Made by a program: the position numbers and the translations under genes
Notes under the pieces: model-generated
Told to the model about the DNA's origin: nothing
The model's input: the letters and a program-made list of their open reading frames with translations, nothing else
Database searches by the model: none
Shown: piece after piece, positions 16,178-25,230 of the stretch
How positions within the stretch are numbered: the stretch's first letter is position 1
Layout of the letters: every line of letters starts with the position of its first letter
Source of the DNA: Chitinophaga oryziterrae
GTDB lineage: Bacteria; Bacteroidota; Bacteroidia; Chitinophagales; Chitinophagaceae
Direction of reading: 5' to 3'
DNA: 64,000 bases
Assembly: GCF_009758125.1 (NCBI RefSeq)
Contig: NZ_WRXO01000003.1
Span: 186,001 to 250,000 of the forward strand

Positions 16178-19100
16178 ATGACCCCTCAGGAAATAATCGA
16201 CGGAATAAAGACAATTATCAGACTCCAGAACCAAAACAAAGAGAGTGTTTCTTTACAATATTTCAGCGAAAAGAAACCAGCTATTCTTTCAATACTTAAA
16301 ATAATGATTCAGTCTGCGCTAGAAAATACAGATGAAAGCACTATTAGCAGTTATTATGAAACAGCTGTAAAGGAATATGTATCTGTTCATCCTGTTGACA
16401 TTGATACTTCAAGTTCCCTTACAAAAAAGGGTTTTAAGACGTGGCTCACGGAAGAGCGGAAAAAAAAATTACCATTAAATTACATAAACAGATACCTGAC
16501 TTATTTAAGTAAAATCGGGAGGTCTGATCATATAATTGAAGAACTTAGCCGTGCGAGTGAAGCAATACTTGGTAAACTCGGTGATCCTCAGTCATCTGAA
16601 GCCTTTTACAAAAAAGGACTGGTTGTAGGAAGTGTTCAGTCCGGGAAAACAGGAAATTTTAATGCTGTAATTAATAGAGCTGTTGACGCAGGATATAATC
16701 TGATAATTATTCTTTCCGGAATAATGGAAGATTTAAGAATTCAAACACAATTACGCTTGGAAACAGATGTTATCGGAGAAGGACATCAGGGAATTAAAGG
16801 TGTAGGCAAGGAAAAACGATTTGGCATGCAAGGTCTTACAGATATACCTCAGGTTATTTCAATAACATCACACAGGTCTGACTTTAAAAAATATCTTCAG
16901 GATGCCAACTTTTCATTGAATCATAAGAATATACTTGTATGTAAGAAAAATACAGGTGTTCTGAAAAATCTTTTGATCTGGCTTAGCGATCTGACTGAAG
17001 CCAGTGCTCAGCACAATATACCACTATTGATTATTGATGATGAGGCTGACAATGCATCATTAAACAACCTTGGTCATAAAGGACGTGAATATGCTAGCAC
17101 TATTAATGGTCATATCCGCGCTATATTGGGTCTTTTTACGCGTAAAACATACCTGGGATATACGGGTACGCCTTTTGCAAATGTTTTACAGGATAGGAAT
17201 GAAGAAGCAATTGGTCTATGGCCTATCAGTTATAAACTAAATGGAGAAATTGTAAACAAGCTGTTTGGTCAGGTTGATAATATTTTTCCGGAAGACTTCA
17301 TTGAATTATTGGAAAGCCCCTCGAATTATATAGGGGCAAAACAAATTTTTGAAACGTTAACAGACTCTGATTTTATTAAGATTCCATTAGTAGAACCTGT
17401 AACGGATTGTGCAGCGTCATTTCCATCAAAAGTAGTAGATGATCAGGGAGGCACTAGGCCTGCTACTCTTACCGAAATTGAAGATGGTACAGGAATAAGA
17501 TCTCCAAGGAAAGATGATCTATTTCCTTCTTATTTACCCGACTCAATGAAGGAAGCTATTGAATGCTTTATTCTTGGCATTGCAATACGGCTAAAACGCA
17601 GGCCGGCTATGGTAGGTTCAGCCTTATATATGCCTCACAACACAATGCTTATACATGTTTCCAGATTTTCTGACTGGCAAAACCGTACAAGGAATCTTGT
17701 AAATGAAGAAATAGAGGTTATAATGGATAGAATTAATGCTGAACTACCAACTTCTCCCGATTCGATTTATGCTAAACTTGAAAAAACATGGAATAAGTAT
17801 TATGCATTAATAGTTGCTAATATCAGAACTTATTTACCGGTAGGGTATGCTGATGAATTTCTTGATCCGGTGACATTTGATGAGATAAAATCTCTTTTCC
17901 CTGATGCTGTCAAAGGGATTGAAGTAAAAGCGATAAATAATATTACTAAAGAAAAACTTGTTTATAATACAGATAGTAGCGGAAATGGGAAAAAATATAT
18001 AGCCGTTGGTGGAAACCGTTTGTCACGTGGATTTACACTTGAAGGACTAACAATTAATTACTTTATCCGGGATACTAACTATGCAGACACGCTTTTGCAG
18101 ATGGGGCGTTGGTTTGGATATAGACCTGGGTATATTGATTGTTGTAAGTTGTTTACGACGTGGGACTCAATTGAAAAGTTTGATGCAGCTACACGAACAA
18201 TTGAAGAGCTTGAAATGGAGTTTAAAAAGATGCATAGGGATGGAAAAACACCGGAAGATTTTATTCTGCGCGTACGTACTCATCCAGGTGTTTTAAAAAT
18301 AACACGTCCGTCCATTCTTAAAAACACAGTAGAGGTAAATTGGTCTTATCAGGATACACTAGTGCAAACTACCCAGTTCGAAATGAATGCGTCAAGAATA
18401 AACAATTCATGGAGTGAATTAAAGGATTTGTTCAGAGCTAATAATTGGAGTTTATTAAAAGACAGGGGGTTTTACTTTATTGATACAGATGTACAAGGGC
18501 TTTTTAGCTTCTTAAATTGTGCCAATGCATTCTACGAGTATAAAGCGGAGTTATCTCAAATAAAGGCTTTTATAGAACTTTGCCTTACACTAAATAAACT
18601 TAGTAAATGGCGTGTTGCTGTGAAATTCACAGGAGGATCCCAAATAAATATTCCCTCTTCAGAATCGGGTTTACCTGGAAATGTTAAATTATCTGTTAGA
18701 TCAGCTCCTTTAGAAGAAAAGCAACCAGTCTATTATAAAAGGTTACTGGAGAAAAAGATATTTACAGGATCTGGTAAGTCTGCCAATATTATCTCGTCCG
18801 GTTTAGATATGGCATTATGGCTGGAGAATAGTGAGATATCTTTTGCCAATAAAAAATTTATTGATCAGAAAATAAAAGAATATAATAAAACCGATGTGGA
18901 AAATGCTGAAAAAAAGGCCAGAGAAGCGTCAAAACCAGAGCGGATTTACAGAGAATTAATGAGTGATGAAACTGGCCTTTTGGTAATTTATCTTATGGAT
19001 TTACGGGAAGTGTTCAATAATGATTCAAGACTTAAACAGCTGAAGGAAAATGAAAAAATTAATGATGAAATACCTTTAATAGGATATGCAATAGGTTTCC

Positions 19101-19222
19101 CAAAAATGTCTTCAAATATTGGGGGGAAATATGTTCGGGGAAATTATAATATTGATGAAGATGAACCGGAAGCAGATGAATATGATGAAGAGACTTTAAA
19201 TGCATTGGAGGAAATTATATGA
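16178..19222 (+). CDS. Z1 domain P-loop helicase-like ATPase
   Basis: This 1014-residue protein belongs to the Z1 group of superfamily II-like ATPases. Walker A is GSVQSGKT (about 151-158) and Walker B is IIDDEAD (about 284-290), followed by TYLGYTGTPFAN, a helicase motif III-like segment. The C-terminal motor half carries GGNRLSRGFTLEGL, then MGRWFGYRPGY, which looks like motif VI with its arginine finger. After about residue 720 comes the Z1-type C-terminal region and an acidic tail. In defence operons Z1 proteins are thought to translocate on or remodel DNA. Its stop overlaps the next start by 4 bp (ATGA), indicating coupled translation with the DUF4420 gene. Confidence 0.9.
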   Translation: MTPQEIIDGIKTIIRLQNQNKESVSLQYFSEKKPAILSILKIMIQSALENTDESTISSYYETAVKEYVSVHPVDIDTSSSLTKKGFKTWLTEERKKKLPLNYINRYLTYLSKIGRSDHIIEELSRASEAILGKLGDPQSSEAFYKKGLVVGSVQSGKTGNFNAVINRAVDAGYNLIIILSGIMEDLRIQTQLRLETDVIGEGHQGIKGVGKEKRFGMQGLTDIPQVISITSHRSDFKKYLQDANFSLNHKNILVCKKNTGVLKNLLIWLSDLTEASAQHNIPLLIIDDEADNASLNNLGHKGREYASTINGHIRAILGLFTRKTYLGYTGTPFANVLQDRNEEAIGLWPISYKLNGEIVNKLFGQVDNIFPEDFIELLESPSNYIGAKQIFETLTDSDFIKIPLVEPVTDCAASFPSKVVDDQGGTRPATLTEIEDGTGIRSPRKDDLFPSYLPDSMKEAIECFILGIAIRLKRRPAMVGSALYMPHNTMLIHVSRFSDWQNRTRNLVNEEIEVIMDRINAELPTSPDSIYAKLEKTWNKYYALIVANIRTYLPVGYADEFLDPVTFDEIKSLFPDAVKGIEVKAINNITKEKLVYNTDSSGNGKKYIAVGGNRLSRGFTLEGLTINYFIRDTNYADTLLQMGRWFGYRPGYIDCCKLFTTWDSIEKFDAATRTIEELEMEFKKMHRDGKTPEDFILRVRTHPGVLKITRPSILKNTVEVNWSYQDTLVQTTQFEMNASRINNSWSELKDLFRANNWSLLKDRGFYFIDTDVQGLFSFLNCANAFYEYKAELSQIKAFIELCLTLNKLSKWRVAVKFTGGSQINIPSSESGLPGNVKLSVRSAPLEEKQPVYYKRLLEKKIFTGSGKSANIISSGLDMALWLENSEISFANKKFIDQKIKEYNKTDVENAEKKAREASKPERIYRELMSDETGLLVIYLMDLREVFNNDSRLKQLKENEKINDEIPLIGYAIGFPKMSSNIGGKYVRGNYNIDEDEPEADEYDEETLNALEEII

Positions 19223-20184
19223 CAGTAATTGAACTTGAACAGCGCTGGCGGTTAATTGTAAATACAGGTGTTGCCCTTTATCGTTCGCTGCGTATTAATG
19301 CTGATTGTATACCTGATTTATATCTTGCGTTGGATGTTAAGGGAGATCGCTTCCTTATACTTCAGGTACCCAATGGAATAAATATTCAATGCCAGAATAT
19401 TAAAATGGAAAATCTTTCCATTGAATGGCACGAAGATTCCCGTTTTGTTGTGATAGGTCTGCTCAACAAACAATTTACTGATTTATATAATGATCTGGTG
19501 CTTTCCTTATACAATAGAATTGATAAGTTGACCAGCCCAGCCCGGTATGCAGATGAATTTATTAAATGCTTTTATAAATGGGCAGATTTTTTTGAAGATA
19601 ATATTCCGGATAAACTTTCAGATGTAGAAGTTAAGGGCCTTTTTGGAGAGCTTATTGTCCTGCGTAACTATATTGCTGATGCCGATCTTACTAATTGTAA
19701 TACTATCTTAAATGCATGGCAGGGACCATTTGGTCGGACCCACGATTTTACTTTCGGGGACTTTAACCTTGAAGTAAAAACAAAAGATGATAATCAAATC
19801 ACAGTCCGGATTTCGAGTGAATACCAGTTGCAGCCCGAGGCAGGAAAAAATATGAGACTTGCTGTTGTAAATGTGGCAGTGAAGGATAATGGAAAGAACC
19901 TGGGTATGGTTATTCACGAGATAAAAGAAATTATAATAGAAAAGGGTGCAGATATGGTTACATTTCTCAAGGCAATTATTAAAGCAGGACTTAATGCAGG
20001 TAATGTAGTGCTTTATAACCATCATAAATGGGAACCTTTATCTATCAGTTTTTATGATTGTAGTTCAGGTGATGATTTTCCCAAAATCATCTCATCCCGG
20101 CTACCCAATGGTATCAACACCGTAAAATATAATCTGACAGTAGACCTGATACAGGATTATCTTATTCAAAGAATTTATCTATAA
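19219..20184 (+). CDS. PD-(D/E)XK motif protein (DUF4420)
   Basis: This 321-residue protein matches the DUF4420 / PD-(D/E)XK family. A conserved glutamate lies in KGLFGELIVLRNYI (about 142-155). The nuclease-like core follows as HDFTFGDFNLEVKTKD (about 174-189), giving the D...ExK arrangement. The protein is the probable nuclease subunit next to the Z1 motor. It overlaps the Z1 gene by 4 bp and the AIPR gene by 1 bp, so the three are likely made in fixed ratio. Nuclease activity is inferred from the motif only. Confidence 0.85.
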   Translation: MTVIELEQRWRLIVNTGVALYRSLRINADCIPDLYLALDVKGDRFLILQVPNGINIQCQNIKMENLSIEWHEDSRFVVIGLLNKQFTDLYNDLVLSLYNRIDKLTSPARYADEFIKCFYKWADFFEDNIPDKLSDVEVKGLFGELIVLRNYIADADLTNCNTILNAWQGPFGRTHDFTFGDFNLEVKTKDDNQITVRISSEYQLQPEAGKNMRLAVVNVAVKDNGKNLGMVIHEIKEIIIEKGADMVTFLKAIIKAGLNAGNVVLYNHHKWEPLSISFYDCSSGDDFPKIISSRLPNGINTVKYNLTVDLIQDYLIQRIYL

Positions 20185-22592
20185 TGGAACTGAAGGAATT
20201 ACTAATTTACCGGCAGCAAATTTTGGATGAAAGTAAAGATGCCGATGGCTATACATCTGATGAGGGTTTCCTTGAAAATTGTTTACCAGGCCTCGGTGAT
20301 ACGAAACATATTGAATCATTGGATTCAACAGACATTCATTGTTCACTGGATGGCGGAAGCACAAAGGTTAACGCTTATATGGTAAATGAATCGGAGGAAC
20401 GTTTGCAGATTTTTATTGTAAATGAAGAATCTATCAGACCAGATGCTACTGATGAAAGTTTAATGTTATCACAAAAAACTGTGTATGAAAAACAGTTTAA
20501 CAGAGCTATTTCTTTCCTGAAAAAATCAATTAAACGCCAGTTAGACCAGTTGCAGGACGGATCACCTGCATGGATTTTGGTTCATCAATTGTCTTCATCT
20601 GGATTCATGGATCAAATTGATGTTGTAGAAATATTTCTGTTAACTGCTACAGTTACAGTTCAACGAAAAGTGGATAGTATAACGGTAAGGAATTTTGAAT
20701 TTGAAGATGAAAATATAACGGTTAGCTTCACCCGGGATAAGAAAAAACATACCAAAGATCTTATTATTATACGGAGGCTTATAGATATAAATTTTCTTTA
20801 TAATATTTATATTGCAAAAGGTAGTCGTGACCCACTAATTATAAATTTCGGAGAATCTCCATTCAATAATCCACTTCCTTGTCTGCGAGCTGCAAATGAG
20901 GCGGCTTTTGATTCTTATCTTTGTGCAATCCCTGCAACTTTACTTGCGGAATTATATAAGAGACATAGTAGTCGTTTACTGGAAAAGAATGTTCGTTCTT
21001 TTCTCCAACTTAAAGGTGTTAATAAAGGAATGCAGGAAACAATCCGCAACGAGCCGGAGAAATTTATCGCTTATAATAACGGATTGACCATTACAGCTAC
21101 TGACAGTGACCTTCTCTATAAAGATGGAACTTACTACATTAAAACGCTTACTGATTTTCAAATAGTTAATGGTGGCCAAACTACAGCTACGCTGTATTTT
21201 TCACAAAAACTGGGATTAAATATAGATCAGATCCGGGTAATGGCGAAGATTAATGTTGCAAAGGGAGCAAGTGAAGAGGTATTGGATGACCTTATTTCGA
21301 ATATAAGTACTTATTCCAATGCGCAGTCGAAGGTCTCTAAAGTAGATCTTCGGGCACGTAATCCACAATTGATGAAGATCAAATCGCTCTCTGAAAGTAT
21401 TTTGACAATAAGTGGCAGGAAGTGGTTTTTTGAACGTGCGAAAGGAGAATATGCCACATTGCTACGAATAAATTCAGGAAAAAAAGCACAATTAGAAAAG
21501 GAATTTCCAAAAGAAAGAAGATTTTCTAAAGAAGAGTTGGCGAAATATTTTGCAGCCTGGGGAGATAAACCTTATGCTGTTAAAAAGGGTGGTGAAAAGA
21601 TCTTCAGATTATTCCTTGAAGATTTGTCAGGCGAAGGGAAGAGTAAAAAAGTAACAATAATCAATCGTGGTTTTTATGAAGAACTGGTTGCCCGTATTGT
21701 TTTGTTCAGAGAACTGGAAAAGATCTATGGAACGGGCAATAATGCAATGGGGCAATTAAGATCAGCAGTGGTTCCATATTCTATATCTGTTGTTTATGCA
21801 TATACAAATGGTAATAAGAAGGGGCTGCACTTTGACTTACTAAAAGTGTGGAAGGCTGAAAAACTAGATGATGATTTGCGTCGGGTTTTCAAAAACCTAA
21901 TGGAGTTAATGAATAAATTGATTAAGAAATATGCTCAAAGTGATGACCTGGGAGAGTATTCAAAGAAGCCAGAGCTATGGGACGCTATTGTTACTTCAAA
22001 TGAGATTAGCATATTTATGGCAAATTCAGATGTAGATACAGTTCTTAAGCGTTATGGTATAACTACGGATGAGTTGAGAAAAAGAGAGAAAGAAATAAGC
22101 CAAACAGAAGAAATAAATTTTGATTCACTTATTGAGATATCAGCAATTTTTGACAGAGGAATTGAATTTTACAAAAGTATCCTCTTAGCTATGTCGAAAT
22201 CATTGAGCGATTCGCACCAGAAAAAGATTGAAAGTATAATTATCTCCATTCAACAGTGCAAATCCATTGAGGGAAGTCTTTTAATATTTGAAAAGAAATT
22301 ATTAAATGAAGTAATGATATCTGATACAAGCCTTCTCGATAAAATAAATAGTCAACATCTTTTGTTCAGTGATGCAACCAATTTTGTTATAAAGAAATAT
22401 AATGAAGCTATAATAAAGGGAGATAATGTGCAATCCTCTTTTGATGCACTTAAAGAATTAGGTTTTAAAAAAGGAATTCGTCATTATTCTGTTTTTGGAG
22501 AAATAGGCAAACTACTTGAGAATGGCGAATTACCTTCAATGTCTCAGATAAGACAGGTTATAGAATATTCTTCTAATCAGAATAAAAAATAA
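20184..22592 (+). CDS. AIPR family protein
   Basis: This 802-residue protein holds the AIPR (abortive infection phage resistance) domain in roughly residues 230-560. The diagnostic segments are NVRSFLQLKGVNKGMQETI, then KFIAYNNGLTITA and FQIVNGGQTTATLYF. AIPR proteins occur in abortive infection and modification-dependent operons; the biochemical role is not established. The extra C-terminal region (about 560-802) is helical-looking and not recognised. The gene overlaps the stop of the DUF4420 gene by one base (TAATG). A 156-bp gap, the only sizable one in the operon, follows before the Vsr gene, so an internal promoter there is possible. Confidence 0.88.
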   Translation: MELKELLIYRQQILDESKDADGYTSDEGFLENCLPGLGDTKHIESLDSTDIHCSLDGGSTKVNAYMVNESEERLQIFIVNEESIRPDATDESLMLSQKTVYEKQFNRAISFLKKSIKRQLDQLQDGSPAWILVHQLSSSGFMDQIDVVEIFLLTATVTVQRKVDSITVRNFEFEDENITVSFTRDKKKHTKDLIIIRRLIDINFLYNIYIAKGSRDPLIINFGESPFNNPLPCLRAANEAAFDSYLCAIPATLLAELYKRHSSRLLEKNVRSFLQLKGVNKGMQETIRNEPEKFIAYNNGLTITATDSDLLYKDGTYYIKTLTDFQIVNGGQTTATLYFSQKLGLNIDQIRVMAKINVAKGASEEVLDDLISNISTYSNAQSKVSKVDLRARNPQLMKIKSLSESILTISGRKWFFERAKGEYATLLRINSGKKAQLEKEFPKERRFSKEELAKYFAAWGDKPYAVKKGGEKIFRLFLEDLSGEGKSKKVTIINRGFYEELVARIVLFRELEKIYGTGNNAMGQLRSAVVPYSISVVYAYTNGNKKGLHFDLLKVWKAEKLDDDLRRVFKNLMELMNKLIKKYAQSDDLGEYSKKPELWDAIVTSNEISIFMANSDVDTVLKRYGITTDELRKREKEISQTEEINFDSLIEISAIFDRGIEFYKSILLAMSKSLSDSHQKKIESIIISIQQCKSIEGSLLIFEKKLLNEVMISDTSLLDKINSQHLLFSDATNFVIKKYNEAIIKGDNVQSSFDALKELGFKKGIRHYSVFGEIGKLLENGELPSMSQIRQVIEYSSNQNKK

Positions 22593-22748
22593 CTATCAGT
22601 TAGTTATGTATAAGACATACTGAAAACATAGTTTTAATTGAAACGAATAGCTGGATTAACAGATATATATCATATTGGGTATAATATCCAACATGTTTTA
22701 TTGAAGGATTCTCGGGATATCTAACTTGTCATTAACTGCAATACATAA

Positions 22749-23180
22749 ATGATGGCAGATGTACATTCACAAGAGGTAAGAAGCTTTAATATGAGCAAGA
22801 TAAAGGGGAAAGACACTAAGCCTGAGCTCCTTGTAAGAAAGTTTTTATTTTCTCATGGGTTTCGTTACAGGCTTCACGACAAAAAACTTCCGGGAAAGCC
22901 GGATATGGTTTTCCCCAAGTATAAAACCGTCCTTTTTATAAATGGATGTTTTTGGCACGGACATGATGGTTGCAAATATTTTGTGGTACCAAAGACGAGA
23001 ACAGAATGGTGGCTTAACAAAATCACGGGTAATAAAAATAAGGATGTTGAACACATGCTGGAACTAAAGGAAAACGGATGGAATGTAATTATTGTATGGG
23101 AATGTCAATTGAAACCAAGTGAAAGAGACGTAACATTGCAAACTCTTTTGAATGAATTAAAGAATAATGAACGGCTTTAA
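22749..23180 (+). CDS. vsr: Vsr-type DNA endonuclease
   Basis: This 143-residue protein is a complete very-short-patch-repair endonuclease. The N-terminal RSFNMSKIKGKDTKPEL is the family hallmark; LPGKPDMVFPKYKTVLFINGCFWHGH carries the active-site Asp and the His pair, and a late VIIVWECQLK segment follows. The classical enzyme nicks T:G mismatches that arise by deamination of 5-methylcytosine made by Dcm. In operons of this type it may act as the restriction nuclease instead. Two adjacent ATG codons (22749 and 22752) make the start ambiguous by one residue. Its last 14 bp overlap the second methylase. Confidence 0.94.
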   Translation: MMADVHSQEVRSFNMSKIKGKDTKPELLVRKFLFSHGFRYRLHDKKLPGKPDMVFPKYKTVLFINGCFWHGHDGCKYFVVPKTRTEWWLNKITGNKNKDVEHMLELKENGWNVIIVWECQLKPSERDVTLQTLLNELKNNERL

Positions 23181-24432
23181 ATATATAGATTTGTTTGCGG
23201 GAGCCGGAGGGCTGTCGGAAGGTTTTATCAGAGCTGGATTTGAACCAGTTGCTCATGTTGAAGTTGATAAGGCTGCCTGCTTTACATTAAAAACGCGTGT
23301 TGCATGTCACTATCTTAAGTCAGTTGGTAAGTATGATACCTATGTATTATATCTGAAAGGAGAAATAACGAGAAAGGAGCTTTATGAATTAGTTCCTGCA
23401 AAGCTGCTTGATGCTGTTATTAATCTGCCAATCGGAGCTGATTATAATCCTGCCATTCACAAAGCTATTGAAAGGCAATTAGGAGGTGAAAAAATAGATT
23501 TAATTATTGGAGGGCCACCTTGTCAGGCTTATTCATTAGTTGGCCGTGCTAGGTCTGAAAATGGGATGAAAGGAGATCGGCGTAATTATCTATATATTCA
23601 TTATGCAAAGTTTTTAGAAAAGTATCAGCCGAAGTTATTTGTATTTGAAAATGTAGGAGGATTGCAGTCAGCTGGTAATGGATTGTATTTGAATAATATG
23701 AGTAAACTCTTTTTAAAAAAGGGCTACAACATGAAAATATTTAACGTTGAAGCCAATAATTTGGGAGTTTTACAAAATAGAAAACGTATTATCATCATAG
23801 GATGGAAAAATGGACTTCGTTATAATATTCCGGATCTTGAATTAATAAGGATTAGTACCGGTCATACAGTCAAATCGTTATTTAATGACTTACCTAAAAT
23901 ACAGGCCGGAGAAAAAACAGGTAAATTTTCAAAATACAAGTCAAGAACCAATGGCTATCTCACAGAAAGTTTTATCCGTAACGGTAGTAATATATTAACT
24001 CAACATATTGCACGACCTCATTCCAGGCAGGATAAAGAAATTTATCGGATTGCCGTAAAAAAATGGAATAAATTTAAAGGAAGATTAAGTTATAATGACT
24101 TGCCTGAAAGACTTAAAACTCACAAAAACCGTGGTTCTTTTCATGACAGATTTAAGGTCGTAGCGGCAAATGAGGCATTTTCCCACACGGTAGTCGCTCA
24201 CATAGCTAAAGATGGGCATTATTATATTCATCCGGATATAGATCAAAACCGCTCAATAACAATTCGCGAAGCAGCAAGACTACAATCATTTCCAGATGAT
24301 TACTATTTTGAAGGAGTAAAAGAAAGCATGAACAGGACGCCGGCATTTAAACAAATTGGAAATGCTGTACCACCTCTTATGGCATATCATATTGCTTGTA
24401 AATTGATGAATCTTATATATAAAAAAAGCTAA
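23167..24432 (+). CDS. DNA cytosine-5 methyltransferase (second copy)
   Basis: This 421-residue cytosine methylase closely resembles the one at 13375 over its full length. It has DLFAGAGGLSEGF, GGPPCQAYSLVGRAR with catalytic Cys about residue 119, FVFENVGG, QNRKRIIIIGW, TIREAARLQSFPD and KQIGNAVPPLMA. The region between motif VIII and motif IX, which includes the target recognition part, is also similar but has several changes (KFSKYKSRTNGYLTESF versus KYSRYSTETINDYLRDS). It overlaps the Vsr gene by 14 bp, so translation is coupled. Two paralogous methylases bracketing one operon is unusual; they might methylate the two strands of an asymmetric site or related sites. Confidence 0.95.
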   Translation: MNGFKYIDLFAGAGGLSEGFIRAGFEPVAHVEVDKAACFTLKTRVACHYLKSVGKYDTYVLYLKGEITRKELYELVPAKLLDAVINLPIGADYNPAIHKAIERQLGGEKIDLIIGGPPCQAYSLVGRARSENGMKGDRRNYLYIHYAKFLEKYQPKLFVFENVGGLQSAGNGLYLNNMSKLFLKKGYNMKIFNVEANNLGVLQNRKRIIIIGWKNGLRYNIPDLELIRISTGHTVKSLFNDLPKIQAGEKTGKFSKYKSRTNGYLTESFIRNGSNILTQHIARPHSRQDKEIYRIAVKKWNKFKGRLSYNDLPERLKTHKNRGSFHDRFKVVAANEAFSHTVVAHIAKDGHYYIHPDIDQNRSITIREAARLQSFPDDYYFEGVKESMNRTPAFKQIGNAVPPLMAYHIACKLMNLIYKKS

Positions 24433-24480
24433 TAATAAATATTTTTTTCTTTTTTTCTCTTCTTCAGAGTCAACTCACGG

Positions 24481-24708
24481 TTATATTATCAACTTAAGTA
24501 TTACATTCAGTTCTGTGGTTCGAAGTTTGTTTTCGGAGAAAATCAGTTTTTTCTGATCAAGTTTTTTCGGGAAGATCGAATCAATGATTTGTTTTTTGCC
24601 GATAGGGAAAGTTGCGATATAGCGGGTGGCTATGTTTTTCATGATTTCTCTTCCTTGGGAAAGGTATTCACCATATTCATCTTTAGTGGCCGGTAACTTT
24701 GTTTTCAC
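24481..24708 (-). pseudogene. C-terminal remnant of a large serine recombinase
   Basis: The 75 residues in frame end with a pattern typical of Bacteroidota serine recombinase C-termini: a KKQIIDSIFPKKL segment, then an acidic/polar stretch, then LRTTELNVILKLI (like IIGSIFPEKL...YRTTRLNEAV). The rest of the protein is missing; on the minus strand the frame upstream of 24708 is soon broken by stops, although a short FSPETYLKILNS stretch there may be further remnant. The whole enzyme would be about 500 residues. It sits just outside the defence operon, opposite in strand, and may be the decayed integration enzyme of that island. The match is by pattern memory, not by search. Confidence 0.55.
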
Positions 24709-24964
24709 TTAGCTATTAAGAATTTTCAAGTAGGTTTCAGGGCTAAAAAAGCTTCTCTTTTATTCCATTTTAGACTAAAATGTTTCACTCAGGCACTCGT
24801 AGTATAACCTTATCAAATTTCATTGTTATTCTCTTGCATATTCGAACCCTTTTCACTCCACAATAAAAAAAGCGGTGTCTGATTGAGCTATTTTTATGTC
24901 CAACAAGGTTATTTTACTCCGGCCAACTCTACGAAATTTGACATTCATTAAATCATTCTGCAGT

Positions 24965-25171
24965 ATGGTAGAATCAAAACCAGTTCTTGTTACAACCGGA
25001 CCGGGGGAGGGGCAGAACCTGTCAATGGTTGGAGACACTTATCGTATTCTTATCACCGGTAAGGAGACAGGAGGCGCTTTTGCTATCATTGACATGCTCA
25101 TACCCCCCAATGGATATATCAATTATCCGCAGTTGGAGTTAAAGGAGGTTGGACAAATACTACAGCCATAA
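24965..25171 (+). pseudogene. Truncated cupin gene fragment
   Basis: From ATG 24965 the product begins MVESKPVLVTTGPGEG and runs through SMVGDTYRILITGKETGGAFAIIDMLIPP. This aligns with the first 48 residues of the intact cupin at 32783-33289 (SIVGDNYRVLVSGKQTNGAFATIDMLIPP). Identity stops abruptly after IPP; the remaining residues are unrelated and end inside the left arm of an inverted repeat. The metal-binding histidines of the intact cupin are therefore absent, so this is a non-functional remnant. Confidence 0.8.
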
Positions 25172-25230
25172 ATAAAAATGAATTATATTAAAAAAAACAT
25201 AATTTATTTTTATTTATGGCTGTAGTATTT
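25155..25230. repeat. 25-bp perfect inverted repeat enclosing the AraC start codon
   Basis: The left arm 25155-25179 and right arm 25206-25230 are exact reverse complements over 25 bp. A G:T pair and six further base pairs (25181-25186 with 25199-25204) extend the stem, leaving a 12-nt loop. The right arm contains the ATG at 25216 and the first 15 bp of the AraC gene; the left arm holds the end of the cupin fragment. In RNA the AraC start would be buried in a long hairpin. Confidence 0.9.

Noticed and set aside
24840..24870. Possible attR copy of the tRNA-Leu 3' end (ttcgaaccc)
   Set aside because: Only about nine scattered bases match; this is too short to call an attachment site.
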